The position numbers and the translations under genes are program-made. 64,000 nt of DNA, taken from assembly GCF_000147875.1 (NCBI RefSeq), contig NC_014507.1:124001-188000 (forward strand), given 5' to 3'. Position 1 is the first letter of the stretch. The number at the start of each line of letters is the position of its first letter. The notes beneath the pieces were generated by a model that did not search any database, was not told the DNA's origin, and worked only from the letters and a program-made list of their open reading frames with translations. Origin of the DNA: Methanolacinia petrolearia DSM 11571 (GTDB lineage Archaea; Halobacteriota; Methanomicrobia; Methanomicrobiales; Methanomicrobiaceae). Below, in pieces: positions 24,711 to 33,638 of this stretch.

Positions 24711-26276
24711 CTAAAGGCCGAATTTTATTATCTCGGTAAACCTCCACGGCGCAAGGCCCTTCGGAGCGATCTCGTCCTCGAAGCCCTCTTCGGTCGGGAA
24801 AGGCTCGGCTGTCGCGTCCACCGAGACCGCGACGAAGTACATCGAGATATCGTTCATCATATTGACGAGATTTCTGAATACCGTATTTGCGGAGAGTATC
24901 GAGAATATCTTCTTCTCGATCTCGCTGGCGTTCCTCGAGTGGTCGTCTATGCCCGAGAGCTTCTCCGCACCCATCGAGAGTATCTGGTTCCTTATCTCCT
25001 TGTTTTTCCAGAAGAGAAGGTCGGTCTTGGTAACGGCGAGGGCGTACTTCTTGTTGGGGTTGAAGAATCTCATATTCTGCCGGTTTTCAAGATCGATAAG
25101 TGTCTTCATGTAACCGCCGAACTCCCTTGCAAGCTGGGCCTGGCCTTTCCTGCTTCCGGTTATCTTTTCGCCGTCGATGAGGAAGATCACTTTGCCTGCT
25201 CTCAGGAAGTTCCCGTACATCGTGATCAGTATGACGCTCTTCGTGAACTCCGGGTCGACGAGCATGTCCCTGAAGTTCAATTTTATGTACTTCACGAAGT
25301 CTATCGTCCCGGCACGCCTCCTGATATCGTTGGGGTGCATCCCGAGTGCAGGTGCGATCTGGTTTATGGCCCTGGTGTAGTTCACCTCGTTCAGCTCGTC
25401 GTAATATTCTCCCGCATAGTCGACGACCGTCCATTTTACAGGAATTATGCCGAACTTCTTTCCGGTGAGCTGGTACATCACCATCTGGTACCTGTATGTC
25501 CTCGACAGTATCTGGCCGTCGAGCACATTTGCATAGAGGTTCGATATCCTGAGGTCCTCGCCGTCGTCATTGGGATCGCCCGTGAGGACGACACCCTCGT
25601 TCGAGTGCCCTTTTTCGAAGTGTTCTGAGATGTAGCCCCAGAGGCCGAGCACGAAGTAGGTCTTTCCAGATGACCTCGGCCCGAATATGAATATCTCCGA
25701 GGCACGAACCCCTATAGTGATCCTGATGGCGAGCCAGTATAAGACCAGCGATATGACGATGCCTGTCCCGAATACGAATACGTTCTGCAGGATCAGGTCC
25801 TCAGATACCGATGCATCGGCAGAGAAGGATGAGGCATAGAGTTCGTATGCCAGGAACCCGATAATTATCGCGAAGAATATCGTGAACAGGAGTTTTGCGA
25901 TCTTCGCAAGGCTGTCGTACCTGTTCGATAGAACGGACCTGATCACGGCAACCGCGCCCACTCCCGCTCCCGATCCGAACGCGAGCAGGAGAAGCGTTAT
26001 ATTCGCCCAAGGGCTGACATTGACATAGAATACAGGGATTGCCGCGAATATTCCGCAGTATATGATCCCGTTGATCCTCGAGTCCTCGTTGAAGATCATA
26101 CCTATCGCGATTGCAAAGAACAGGCCGCAGAGGAACTCCATGAATACGGTCAATCCCGCAGGGGTCGGGTGGTTCTTGAAGTACGGCGCGATTCGTACGA
26201 ATATGTATGCAACTATTACGGCGAGAGGAAGGCCGGCGAGAAGATAGATCTTCCGCCTTTTGTTGTTGATTATCAT
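24711..26276 (-). CDS. Membrane-anchored P-loop GTPase of the tubulin-like operon
   Basis: 521 residues. The first 190 contain about six transmembrane helices. The cytoplasmic part is a GTPase: Walker A GPRSSGKT at 199-206, a DYAGE box at 286-290 (G3, D-x-x-G form), IFLIDGE at 364-370, and TKTD at 416-419 (guanine-specificity N/TKxD). The D-x-A-G-E box and the long insert after the P-loop resemble the distinct GTPases described beside FtsZ-like proteins. The start codon overlaps the tubulin-like gene stop by 4 bases, so the two are co-translated. Its likely role is a GTP-controlled switch at the membrane acting with the tubulin-like protein. Confidence 0.85.
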   Translation of the reverse strand: MIINNKRRKIYLLAGLPLAVIVAYIFVRIAPYFKNHPTPAGLTVFMEFLCGLFFAIAIGMIFNEDSRINGIIYCGIFAAIPVFYVNVSPWANITLLLLAFGSGAGVGAVAVIRSVLSNRYDSLAKIAKLLFTIFFAIIIGFLAYELYASSFSADASVSEDLILQNVFVFGTGIVISLVLYWLAIRITIGVRASEIFIFGPRSSGKTYFVLGLWGYISEHFEKGHSNEGVVLTGDPNDDGEDLRISNLYANVLDGQILSRTYRYQMVMYQLTGKKFGIIPVKWTVVDYAGEYYDELNEVNYTRAINQIAPALGMHPNDIRRRAGTIDFVKYIKLNFRDMLVDPEFTKSVILITMYGNFLRAGKVIFLIDGEKITGSRKGQAQLAREFGGYMKTLIDLENRQNMRFFNPNKKYALAVTKTDLLFWKNKEIRNQILSMGAEKLSGIDDHSRNASEIEKKIFSILSANTVFRNLVNMMNDISMYFVAVSVDATAEPFPTEEGFEDEIAPKGLAPWRFTEIIKFGL

Positions 26277-29200
26277 TCCCCGGCAGCCTCTTTGATATCC
26301 TTCACCTCGTAAAGATCAAGAACTCTCTCCTTTGCCTCGTCCCTCGACTTCTTGTTGCCGTCTTCAAGGCCTGCGATCTCTGCCGCATCGGCGAGCAGGA
26401 GGGTGCGTTTGCGGGTGACATACTTCCCCTGCTGGAGGTAGAGGGCGTGATGCAGGATGTTGTTCTTCGATCTCTCGTATTTCTCCCAGTACCCGCCGCC
26501 TGTCGTAAGGGGGGAGATATTGTCGAGGAAGCTTGCCGCGGCAAAGAAAGTGAGCGAGACCTCCCAGGGCTTCGTGTAGTTGTGCGAGTTAACCTTGGCG
26601 GAGTCCACACCCTTGAGGTCGAGGGCCTTAACGAGGTATCGCCTGAAGTCTCCCGCGTTGTTGTCGGTCATCTGTGAAAGCCACCTGGAGGGCGACGATG
26701 CGACGAGTGCGGATTTCTCGAAGCTCCATCTCTCCGTTCCTCCCGGCCCGTGGCCGACGGAGAGGTTGTTCACGCCGAGCTTGTGAGCATCTATGAGATC
26801 CTTGTACTTCCACCTGACGATATTGTAGAGCTTCTCGATCTCCTTCTTCCCGTCGTTGTCGTAGTCGAGCGAAGAGAGGTCCGAGTCGTCGTTTAGCAGG
26901 GACAGTATGGCGGGATTGATCTCCCCGAACCATGTCCTGTACATGCCTTCGATGGTCTTCGAGCCTCCGCGTCTTCTCTCCTCGATATCCCTGAGGCCCG
27001 AGTCGTAGCTGTCGAGTGCGGCTTTGAGCTTCTTCCTTGCCTCAAACGAGGAGGAGATGAGCTCGTCGAGCCTGGTGAAGAACTCGATCTCCTGCTGCAT
27101 CTCCTTTTTGGACTGGATAAGGCCGTCGATCTCGCCGTTGATACTGTCGATTCTCGATTCGTATCCTTCGCGGCTGTTGATGATCCCTGTAAGCCGTTCC
27201 CTGAGGCCAGAGAGTATCCGTCCGCTGTCTCCGCCTGAAAACGAGGATATAAGCGCCTTCTTCTCCTCGGATTCGAGATTGAACTGGGAGACGAGCGGCT
27301 CGATCACGGCCTCGCGGAGGGAGACCATCTTCGAGTCGAACTCTCCCGTGATGAACCTGTCCTGGACATATATCTCGAAGGGTTCGCGGATGAAGATCCT
27401 TCCGGGGTGCATCCTCGCGATCTTGTTGATGCGTTCCTCCTTTGTTGCCTTCTCACTCCTGAACATCTCGAAGTTGAGCTTCTTCCCGAGGAGACTGTCC
27501 CCGAATCCCTGTTTTTTGGCTACCCTCATCATGTAGTCGTTGAAGTAGTAGAGCGAGACGGATTCGGCGAGGTCGTTCAGGTATGCAAGATCGGTTCCGG
27601 TAATCTTTTCCAGCCTGTCGATGTCGGTCTGCATCTCGCCGAGCGGAAGTGAGCCCATCCAGGCATCGCGCCTGATCGGCTTCAGCTTCTTCTTGCCAGA
27701 GGTTTCATTGATCCTTTCAATAAGGAGCGACATCAACCATGCGAATTTATCAATATACTCTCTTTCGAGATCCTCAAGCGACCTGCCGCTTTCATCCCCT
27801 CCGTGGCCCAGTGCGATATAATCGTCGACAGGTTTTGCGAGGGCGTTGATCTCCGATTTGACAAGGCCGACATCCCTGTCCCTGAGCTTTACGATCTCGT
27901 CGAGCTCCGCTCTTTTCTTCGAGACTTTGGTATCTGCCTCGCTTACGTCCGCCCTGAGCTTTCCGGTCTCCGAGGATATATCCCCTGAAATCTTTCCGAA
28001 GTTCTCCTCGCCCCTGATCAGGTTTGCAAGGGCGAGCCGGGCTGAGTTGTCCCTGACCGCGAGCGCCTTGTTCTGGAGTTCGGCCATCTGCCCGAGTAGG
28101 TTGAGATTCTTTTTGACAAGTTCGTAGAGCTCCTGGTCCTTCGCGTTCTCGTGAGGTTTGCTCTCGTTTTCGAGAGATTTCTTCAGTCTTGTGACATACT
28201 CGGCGAGCTTGTCGAATTCGTTAATCCTGTCAAGCTCCTTCAGCTCCACCGGCATGTTGTTGCTTATTGCGGATTCGATGATATTCTGTGTCTGGAAGTT
28301 GAGAAGCGACGTGATCTCGTTCTCCCAGACATTCCTGATCTTCTCGATCTCCTTCTTGAATTTGGTAACGTCGGAATGCGTAATCTCCGTGTCCGTCTTA
28401 GAGAACTCGGCCGGGTAGAGGTTTTCGTTCGTGGCGAAGAAGGTCGAGATCTCCTTTAAGAGGCGTGTTCTTTCGTTCGAGATCTCCGAGTAGGATGCGA
28501 TCACATCCTCGAATCCTTTTTTCAGGGTCCGGAGGTTCTCGACAGGGTACTCGATCACATGCGAGTCCGCGAATATGAATCCCGAATAGTCTCTCTTTGC
28601 ATCGACTATCGCCGATATGTCGGCCGTCGGGAGGTAGAATGCGTTGATGAACATGTAAGGGAAGGCCGAATCGAACTCGACAACCTCCCTCTTCCGGTCG
28701 CCGCCGTCTACGTAGCCGGTCGGGCTTAAGGACGAGAGTACGATATAGTTGAAGAGCTTGTCGTCCTTCATGTTCAGGTATTCGATCTCCGAGAGTGCGA
28801 TTGCTGCGTTGAGCTGCTCCTTCTCCCCTTCTCCTGCCGCAGGAAGGACGCAGAAGAGCCAGATCTTTGCCTCCTGTCCGCGTTTCTCCTTGATGTAGCG
28901 GGCGAGATCGATGAACATTCCCGAGCCGGTTCCTCCGCCGAGTCCGACGATGATCGCCACCGGCCCGTGCCCCTGGAAGGAGGGGAACTGCTCGCCGCCC
29001 TGCGTTATGGCCTTGTAGAATACGGCCTTGGAGATCGCACGGCGCCTGTGGACTCCCCCGCCGAAGTCGTCGACGATATTCGGGTCGACCTTCTTCAGCT
29101 CCTGGTAGTCGAAGCCGTAATCCGGGTCGTTCATCCACCAGACGTCCACGAGCGGCGGCTCCCTCCGGTTCTTTACCTGCTCGATTATATCCTTTGAAGT

Positions 29201-29536
29201 CAGGGACGATACCCGGTCGACATTCGCGAGATCGGGGATGTGATAGTGGAATGCCTTGACGCTACCGCCTGTGAGGTTTTCGGTCTTCTGGATCTCGGAG
29301 AGCTTCTTCTCGACGCCCGTGACCCTCCGGAGGTCTTCTTTCCTCTGGTTGGTATCGGTGTCGAAAGTATAGAGGGTAAGTCTCTTGGCGTCGGAGAGGT
29401 AGTGCTTCAGGAACCAGTCGTGCTCGTAGATCTGCGAGATCAGCTTCTTTCCGCATCCGCCTACCGCTACGACGGTAAGTTCGTCGGGCATCTGGAAGGG
29501 CCTTCCCTCGATTATGCCGTCATTTGGCACTCTCAT
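26273..29536 (-). CDS. Large tubulin/FtsZ-superfamily protein (Tubulin_2 type)
   Basis: 1087 residues. The N-terminal GTPase domain opens with VVAVGGCGKKLI (22-33, T1 loop) and carries the tubulin signature GLGGGTGSG at 198-206, followed by helix and VLPAAGEG. A helical, coiled-coil-rich middle (about 340-870) is absent from FtsZ, and a C-terminal region of about 200 residues is unassigned. It should bind GTP and may polymerise. Such long FtsZ-like proteins are known from Makarova and Koonin (2010) in bacteria and archaea together with a GTPase. The gene overlaps both neighbours by 4 bases. This is not a cell-division FtsZ: the length and the C-terminus differ. Confidence 0.9.
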   Translation of the reverse strand: MRVPNDGIIEGRPFQMPDELTVVAVGGCGKKLISQIYEHDWFLKHYLSDAKRLTLYTFDTDTNQRKEDLRRVTGVEKKLSEIQKTENLTGGSVKAFHYHIPDLANVDRVSSLTSKDIIEQVKNRREPPLVDVWWMNDPDYGFDYQELKKVDPNIVDDFGGGVHRRRAISKAVFYKAITQGGEQFPSFQGHGPVAIIVGLGGGTGSGMFIDLARYIKEKRGQEAKIWLFCVLPAAGEGEKEQLNAAIALSEIEYLNMKDDKLFNYIVLSSLSPTGYVDGGDRKREVVEFDSAFPYMFINAFYLPTADISAIVDAKRDYSGFIFADSHVIEYPVENLRTLKKGFEDVIASYSEISNERTRLLKEISTFFATNENLYPAEFSKTDTEITHSDVTKFKKEIEKIRNVWENEITSLLNFQTQNIIESAISNNMPVELKELDRINEFDKLAEYVTRLKKSLENESKPHENAKDQELYELVKKNLNLLGQMAELQNKALAVRDNSARLALANLIRGEENFGKISGDISSETGKLRADVSEADTKVSKKRAELDEIVKLRDRDVGLVKSEINALAKPVDDYIALGHGGDESGRSLEDLEREYIDKFAWLMSLLIERINETSGKKKLKPIRRDAWMGSLPLGEMQTDIDRLEKITGTDLAYLNDLAESVSLYYFNDYMMRVAKKQGFGDSLLGKKLNFEMFRSEKATKEERINKIARMHPGRIFIREPFEIYVQDRFITGEFDSKMVSLREAVIEPLVSQFNLESEEKKALISSFSGGDSGRILSGLRERLTGIINSREGYESRIDSINGEIDGLIQSKKEMQQEIEFFTRLDELISSSFEARKKLKAALDSYDSGLRDIEERRRGGSKTIEGMYRTWFGEINPAILSLLNDDSDLSSLDYDNDGKKEIEKLYNIVRWKYKDLIDAHKLGVNNLSVGHGPGGTERWSFEKSALVASSPSRWLSQMTDNNAGDFRRYLVKALDLKGVDSAKVNSHNYTKPWEVSLTFFAAASFLDNISPLTTGGGYWEKYERSKNNILHHALYLQQGKYVTRKRTLLLADAAEIAGLEDGNKKSRDEAKERVLDLYEVKDIKEAAGE

Positions 29537-30324
29537 CTCCCCCTGTAGTCATCCTCGAAGTCCTGCATGTTCCTTGCCCTGACCTGGCCGAAGATGACAC
29601 CAACGACCAGTCCTATGATCATGAGGACTATCGCGACGATGGCGGTCATCGTAAGAGAGACCGTCGACTCCTTCGGCGCTTCCCAGTAATCGAGCAGGTC
29701 TCCTGCCTCGTCAGTCAGGCCCTTCGAGTAGAGATCGTCGATGATCGCTCTCATGTCGGTGTCCGAGACCGCGTTCAGTCTTTCCTTGAAGACGTCCTCT
29801 CCGGGTATTGTTATCGAAAAGGTCTCGGTTGCAGCCGTTCCGAGAAGATCGCCGTTTTCATCCAGCGCACGTACGTGGTAATAGATGTAGCCGGTGCTCT
29901 GCTCTACCCTCTTCGTAATGACGACGCCGTCGACAGTCTCGACCGAGGTCAGCGAAGGCGCCCTGCCGGAGCATGTGACCGTTATGCCCTGGTCGGGGTA
30001 CTCGAGGATCTTGAGCGTGATCTTCTGGTCGTTCAGTGAATCTTCTCCGCCTTCGATCTCGACATAGGTCGTATCGGGTACGGTCCAGAGCGTGGAGTCT
30101 GAAACTGGAATAAGATCGGTGCTGATCTCAAGATATTCCGCTTGTTTCGGCAGTCCTGTAATAACTATGGTATATGTTATTGTAGCGGCCTCGTCCTGTG
30201 AGTCGGGGAGGGTTCCGTCGGATACCTCGATATTCATGGCTGCACAGGGTGTGCATACCGCCAGGAATAACAGTCCCAGTGCCGCCAGGGTCATGCATAA
30301 CAATGCACTCTTCCTTTGTAGCAT
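29533..30324 (-). CDS. Exported single-pass membrane protein, first gene of the tubulin-like operon
   Basis: About 263 residues from the ATG at 30324; an ATG 8 codons upstream is possible. A hydrophobic signal segment ends around PCAA, then an external beta-rich domain of about 190 residues (ITYTIVITGLP, ILEYPDQGITVTC, GYIYYHVRALDENGDLLG) with an immunoglobulin-like or filamin-like flavour, and a C-terminal helix (about 228-250) before a short basic tail. The gene ends by overlapping the tubulin-like start (4 bases). A TATA-like AAATAATT lies near 30350, close to the ATG, so this is the likely promoter of the six-gene operon. The function is unknown; it probably faces the outside. Confidence 0.77.
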   Translation of the reverse strand: MLQRKSALLCMTLAALGLLFLAVCTPCAAMNIEVSDGTLPDSQDEAATITYTIVITGLPKQAEYLEISTDLIPVSDSTLWTVPDTTYVEIEGGEDSLNDQKITLKILEYPDQGITVTCSGRAPSLTSVETVDGVVITKRVEQSTGYIYYHVRALDENGDLLGTAATETFSITIPGEDVFKERLNAVSDTDMRAIIDDLYSKGLTDEAGDLLDYWEAPKESTVSLTMTAIVAIVLMIIGLVVGVIFGQVRARNMQDFEDDYRGR

Positions 30325-30379
30325 AGAGAGATGATTAATTTTAAACAAATAAATAATTTTCAGCAGATACGGGAAAATT

Positions 30380-31810
30380 TCATAATTGAACCTTCCGCCC
30401 GTTGTTTATCGCGATTATCAGCATCATTATCACAAGTGCTGCAGCCGTGCCGGTTGCAAATGTGTAAAAAAAAGCTTCTGCTGTCGGGGTCTGCCATGAT
30501 ACGCCGTTTGTTACGGTTTTTATCGAGAATGTCGCAAGGAAGATGCCGGTTATTATCGGCCCGATCATGCCGCCGATGTTCGTGTATGAATTCAGGAGCC
30601 CGGTTGCACCCGCGGTCCTGTCCGGCGGAACGGTGCCGATCATCAGGATGAGATAGGCCGTTGAGATCATTCCCATGCCCGCACAGAATATGGTGTAGAC
30701 CGCCGCGAGCGTGATTACGGACAGAGGCAGCAGGAAATATACGAGCGGTGCGATTATTATCAGTATCCCGCCCAGGTAAAACACCGGTTTATGGCCTTTC
30801 CTTCGCACCCAGACGCCCGCCGACGTACTCATTATCATATCTGCGATGGAGCCGGGAACCATTATACAGCCGACGAAAAGTTCGCCGAGCATAAGGCCTG
30901 CGGGGGACTGGATTATGAACGGGAATACCTGAACGTAGAGGAAGGTAGTCATGTTCAAAAGCAGCGCCATCGCCGCGATTATGGCAACCTTCCTTTTTTT
31001 AAGCATCCTGAGGTCTATTGAAGGGAATGCCGATTTCTTTTCGCAGTATACGAACAATACGCCCGCTATAACTGAAAGTGCCACCGAAACAGCGACCGGC
31101 ACGGGCTCGAACTCTCCTCCGTAGCAGAGAGTTACGGCCGTCATAAGGAAGAAAATCGCGGCCAGCAGGAGGAAAGCGCCTGCCCAGTCCGATTTTCTCC
31201 CGGGAGTTCCGGGCGACGAGGGGATTTTGAGATTTACCAGTACAAGATGCAGGATGACAACCGGGATCAGGATATAGTATGTCCATCTCCACCCGAGGAT
31301 ACCGGTCACGATCGACCCGAAGAAAATACCGAGGAGTGTCCCCGCCCCGTAGCATCCGGCGAGAATTCCGATCCCTGTAGAGACTCTTTCGGGAGGGAAA
31401 TGCTCGGATACTATTGCAAATGCGATTGGGGATGCGGCTATGCCTATGCCCTGCATCGCCCTGAAGAGGAGAAGCGACCAGATATTCCACGAGAAGCCCG
31501 AGAGCAAAACCCCGGCGACATAGAAGGCAAGGCCTATGGAGAGAACCTTCTTTCTCCCGAGGTTGTCGCCGAGCGTTCCGAGGAACGGGCATAAACTCGC
31601 TCCAAGGAGAAGAACTACCGGAAGGATCCATGCCCCGATTATTCCCTGGGTCGAGAACTCAAGTTCTATTCCCGGAAGTGCGGCAACAAGCATCGACTCC
31701 GATATCATCGGCAGGAGAATGCAGGCCGAAAGGAGAATGATTGTGGTGCCGTGGCTGAATTTGTCCCGGGGACCCGATGTTCTTTCAGCGTGAAATATGC
31801 CGTGCTTCAA
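30380..31810 (-). CDS. MFS exporter (DHA2/EmrB-QacA type)
   Basis: 476 residues with about 14 transmembrane helices. ESMLVAALPGIELEF is the helix-1 motif, LGDNLGRKKVLSIG is motif A, and GTLLGIFFGSIVTG corresponds to motif C. It is expected to export a lipophilic or cationic compound with proton antiport. It is the third EmrB-like gene in this window, each with low similarity to the others by eye. It is alone, with divergent or separate neighbours: the tubulin-like operon begins 56 bases beyond its stop and runs in the same direction. Confidence 0.9.
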   Translation of the reverse strand: MKHGIFHAERTSGPRDKFSHGTTIILLSACILLPMISESMLVAALPGIELEFSTQGIIGAWILPVVLLLGASLCPFLGTLGDNLGRKKVLSIGLAFYVAGVLLSGFSWNIWSLLLFRAMQGIGIAASPIAFAIVSEHFPPERVSTGIGILAGCYGAGTLLGIFFGSIVTGILGWRWTYYILIPVVILHLVLVNLKIPSSPGTPGRKSDWAGAFLLLAAIFFLMTAVTLCYGGEFEPVPVAVSVALSVIAGVLFVYCEKKSAFPSIDLRMLKKRKVAIIAAMALLLNMTTFLYVQVFPFIIQSPAGLMLGELFVGCIMVPGSIADMIMSTSAGVWVRRKGHKPVFYLGGILIIIAPLVYFLLPLSVITLAAVYTIFCAGMGMISTAYLILMIGTVPPDRTAGATGLLNSYTNIGGMIGPIITGIFLATFSIKTVTNGVSWQTPTAEAFFYTFATGTAAALVIMMLIIAINNGRKVQL

Positions 31811-31879
31811 TATCCTCTACTATAGGCTCTGAAAAGATTTAATCCTGAACCGTGTGTTCCGGGATAAAAAAAGTTGGGT

Positions 31880-32278
31880 TTATTTTACTACGACCGTTGC
31901 CGACCAGGTTGTGTCATCGGTCGATGTCTCTTCCCATGAACGCTTGTAGATGCCTTCTATGTTGAATATGCCGGTGTTTTCTGCCTTGTATATGAATACA
32001 TGGACTCCGCCGGCACCGACGAGACCCTCGCTGTTTGCATCGGGCACATACTCGTCAGAGACATATGTCAGCCCCGGTGCGGTGAGCTCCCATGTGTACC
32101 CGGTTGTCGGGTTTTCCGTAAGTTCGATCATGATCTCGCAGTCCTTTGAAACATCAACGGTCTTCCCGTTGTCGTCATCATACAGCATTGTTGTACATGT
32201 TCCGGTGCATCCTGCAAAGAGAAGGCATGCCGCCAGAAGAAGCACTGCTGCGAACGAATATGCCATTTTCATTCTCAA
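31880..32278 (-). CDS. Chagasin-type protease inhibitor lipoprotein (family I42)
   Basis: 132 residues with a GGAGG site 8 bases before the ATG. A lipoprotein signal ends in LLFAGC with Cys24 lipidated. The mature part matches chagasin: the NPTTGYTW loop near residue 57, the Gly-rich LVGAGGVHVF loop near 87, and a YKRSWE segment in place of the R-P-W loop. Chagasin-like proteins inhibit papain-type cysteine proteases. Anchored outside the membrane, it may protect the cell surface from proteases of other organisms or regulate an own protease; no protease is adjacent. Confidence 0.85.
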   Translation of the reverse strand: MRMKMAYSFAAVLLLAACLLFAGCTGTCTTMLYDDDNGKTVDVSKDCEIMIELTENPTTGYTWELTAPGLTYVSDEYVPDANSEGLVGAGGVHVFIYKAENTGIFNIEGIYKRSWEETSTDDTTWSATVVVK

Positions 32279-32374
32279 TTCCTCCTGTACAGCTCCTATG
32301 TAGGTCCTTTTTTGATATATATTCTTTTATGACTTCGAATTTACCGGAAGCCAATGCCTGATCGGTTAGTTTTA

Positions 32375-33025
32375 TTATCTGCGCCTTTTCCAGAACGGTT
32401 TTTTGAGGAGATCGATTTCTTCTTCGGTATAGTCGATCCATTCAAGTGTCTTTTTGTTGAATTCGTCCTGCCCTGCAGAAAGGTCGTCGATTTTTTTGTC
32501 AAAATAATCTACCCATTTCCCTGTGGTATCGACTTTTTCGGTTATTTCTGCAATAATCCTGAGATATTCCTTCCTCTCCTCGTTACGTTCGGCCCGTTCC
32601 GCAAGGAGCTGTTTTTCAAGCTGCTCCACCCTGTTTGTCAGCCTGTTAAGTTTCAGTTCTATGAAGGCGGTTTCATCCTCTCTTCCCCGGTACGGTCTTG
32701 GGGCCGGTTTTTTGCCCGGAGGGGTATTGTTTCCGGCAGGAGCGCTCTGTTTTTTCCTGATCTTCTCTCCTGTCTTTTCCTTTGTACTTTTTGCAGCGAC
32801 TTTGCCTCCAAGTTCCCTGATGATATCCGCAGTCGTCTTTCCTGCGGCCTCCATCGAGGAGATCTTTTCGACTATTCCCGCGGCTTTCTGTTCATAGAGT
32901 TTTACCCGCCCGAAAACCCTTGACGGGACAACCGCTTTGTACTCTTCGGCTATCCTCTTCATCTCGCCGGCGGAAACTCCGGCCATCTCTGCAATATCAG
33001 GGGCTTTAAGTGGTTTGTCCGTCAT
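32375..33025 (-). CDS. Putative HTH plus coiled-coil protein
   Basis: 216 residues, soluble, with GGAGGAG just before the ATG. The first 60 residues look like a helix-turn-helix of MerR-like pattern (APDIAEMAGVSAGEMKRIAEEY, then VKLYEQKAAGIV). A Lys/Pro-rich linker (75-110) follows, then a long coiled coil (about 112-205) with heptad Leu positions. The protein may bind DNA and oligomerise, or act as a chromosome-associated protein. It is divergent from the KhtT-like gene with about 130 bases between them. No catalytic motif is present, and I cannot place it in a named family. Confidence 0.7.
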   Translation of the reverse strand: MTDKPLKAPDIAEMAGVSAGEMKRIAEEYKAVVPSRVFGRVKLYEQKAAGIVEKISSMEAAGKTTADIIRELGGKVAAKSTKEKTGEKIRKKQSAPAGNNTPPGKKPAPRPYRGREDETAFIELKLNRLTNRVEQLEKQLLAERAERNEERKEYLRIIAEITEKVDTTGKWVDYFDKKIDDLSAGQDEFNKKTLEWIDYTEEEIDLLKKPFWKRRR

Positions 33026-33158
33026 CTCTCCTCCGCATCCCGTTCACAGGATAACCTTCCTTTCAAAAGCTGTTAAAATTTTTCAATTTCAGTTGCGCCT
33101 GAAAATGCCTTCCCGCATTCGGAATGTAGATATTCGATCAGGACCCAAAAAACTTTCA

Positions 33159-33638
33159 ATGTCATTTACATCCCGCGATATGCCCGGCATCGGAACCAAA
33201 TACGAACTTGATACTGAAAAGGGTGACCGGGTATCAATTATCTACATGGAGGGTGAGGGTGTCCAGCTTTACGTGAGGTCCGGAAGCGGAGACTATTGTT
33301 CGGCCGATCTGACACCTCCCGAAGCGAGACGGATCGGCAACGTGCTCACGGGTGCAATTCTCGAGACCGATGAAGAGGAAATATGTATGGTATTCTCCTC
33401 TTTCGCCGATTTGAAAGTAAAAATGCATACATTTAAGCTCGGCGACAGGACTTCGGGGAAGACTATAGGGGACCTGAATATCCGCAGCAGCACCGGGGTA
33501 ACAGTAGTTGCCGTAAGCCGGAAGGGCCAGAGCATCTTCAACCCGTCACCCTCGTTCCGTTTTGAAACGAACGATTCGGTTCTCGTAATCGGAAATGCCG
33601 AACAGATGAAGCGCTTTGAGGAGGAATTCGTTCGTTAA
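33159..33638 (+). CDS. KhtT-like regulatory subunit of a cation/proton antiporter (TrkA-C domain)
   Basis: About 159 residues from the ATG at 33159; an ATG at 33105 would add 18 residues that the family lacks, but a TATA-like AAAATTTTT near 33074 sits about 28 bases before it, so that start is not excluded. DMPGIGTKYEL near the N-terminus matches KhtT. The C-terminal half (about 80-155) is a TrkA-C ligand-binding domain: KTIGDLNIRSSTGVTVVAVSRKG, SPSFRFETNDSVLVIG. KhtT gates the antiporter KhtU. The next gene starts in its stop codon (TAATG), so the pair is translationally coupled. Confidence 0.87.
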   Translation: MSFTSRDMPGIGTKYELDTEKGDRVSIIYMEGEGVQLYVRSGSGDYCSADLTPPEARRIGNVLTGAILETDEEEICMVFSSFADLKVKMHTFKLGDRTSGKTIGDLNIRSSTGVTVVAVSRKGQSIFNPSPSFRFETNDSVLVIGNAEQMKRFEEEFVR

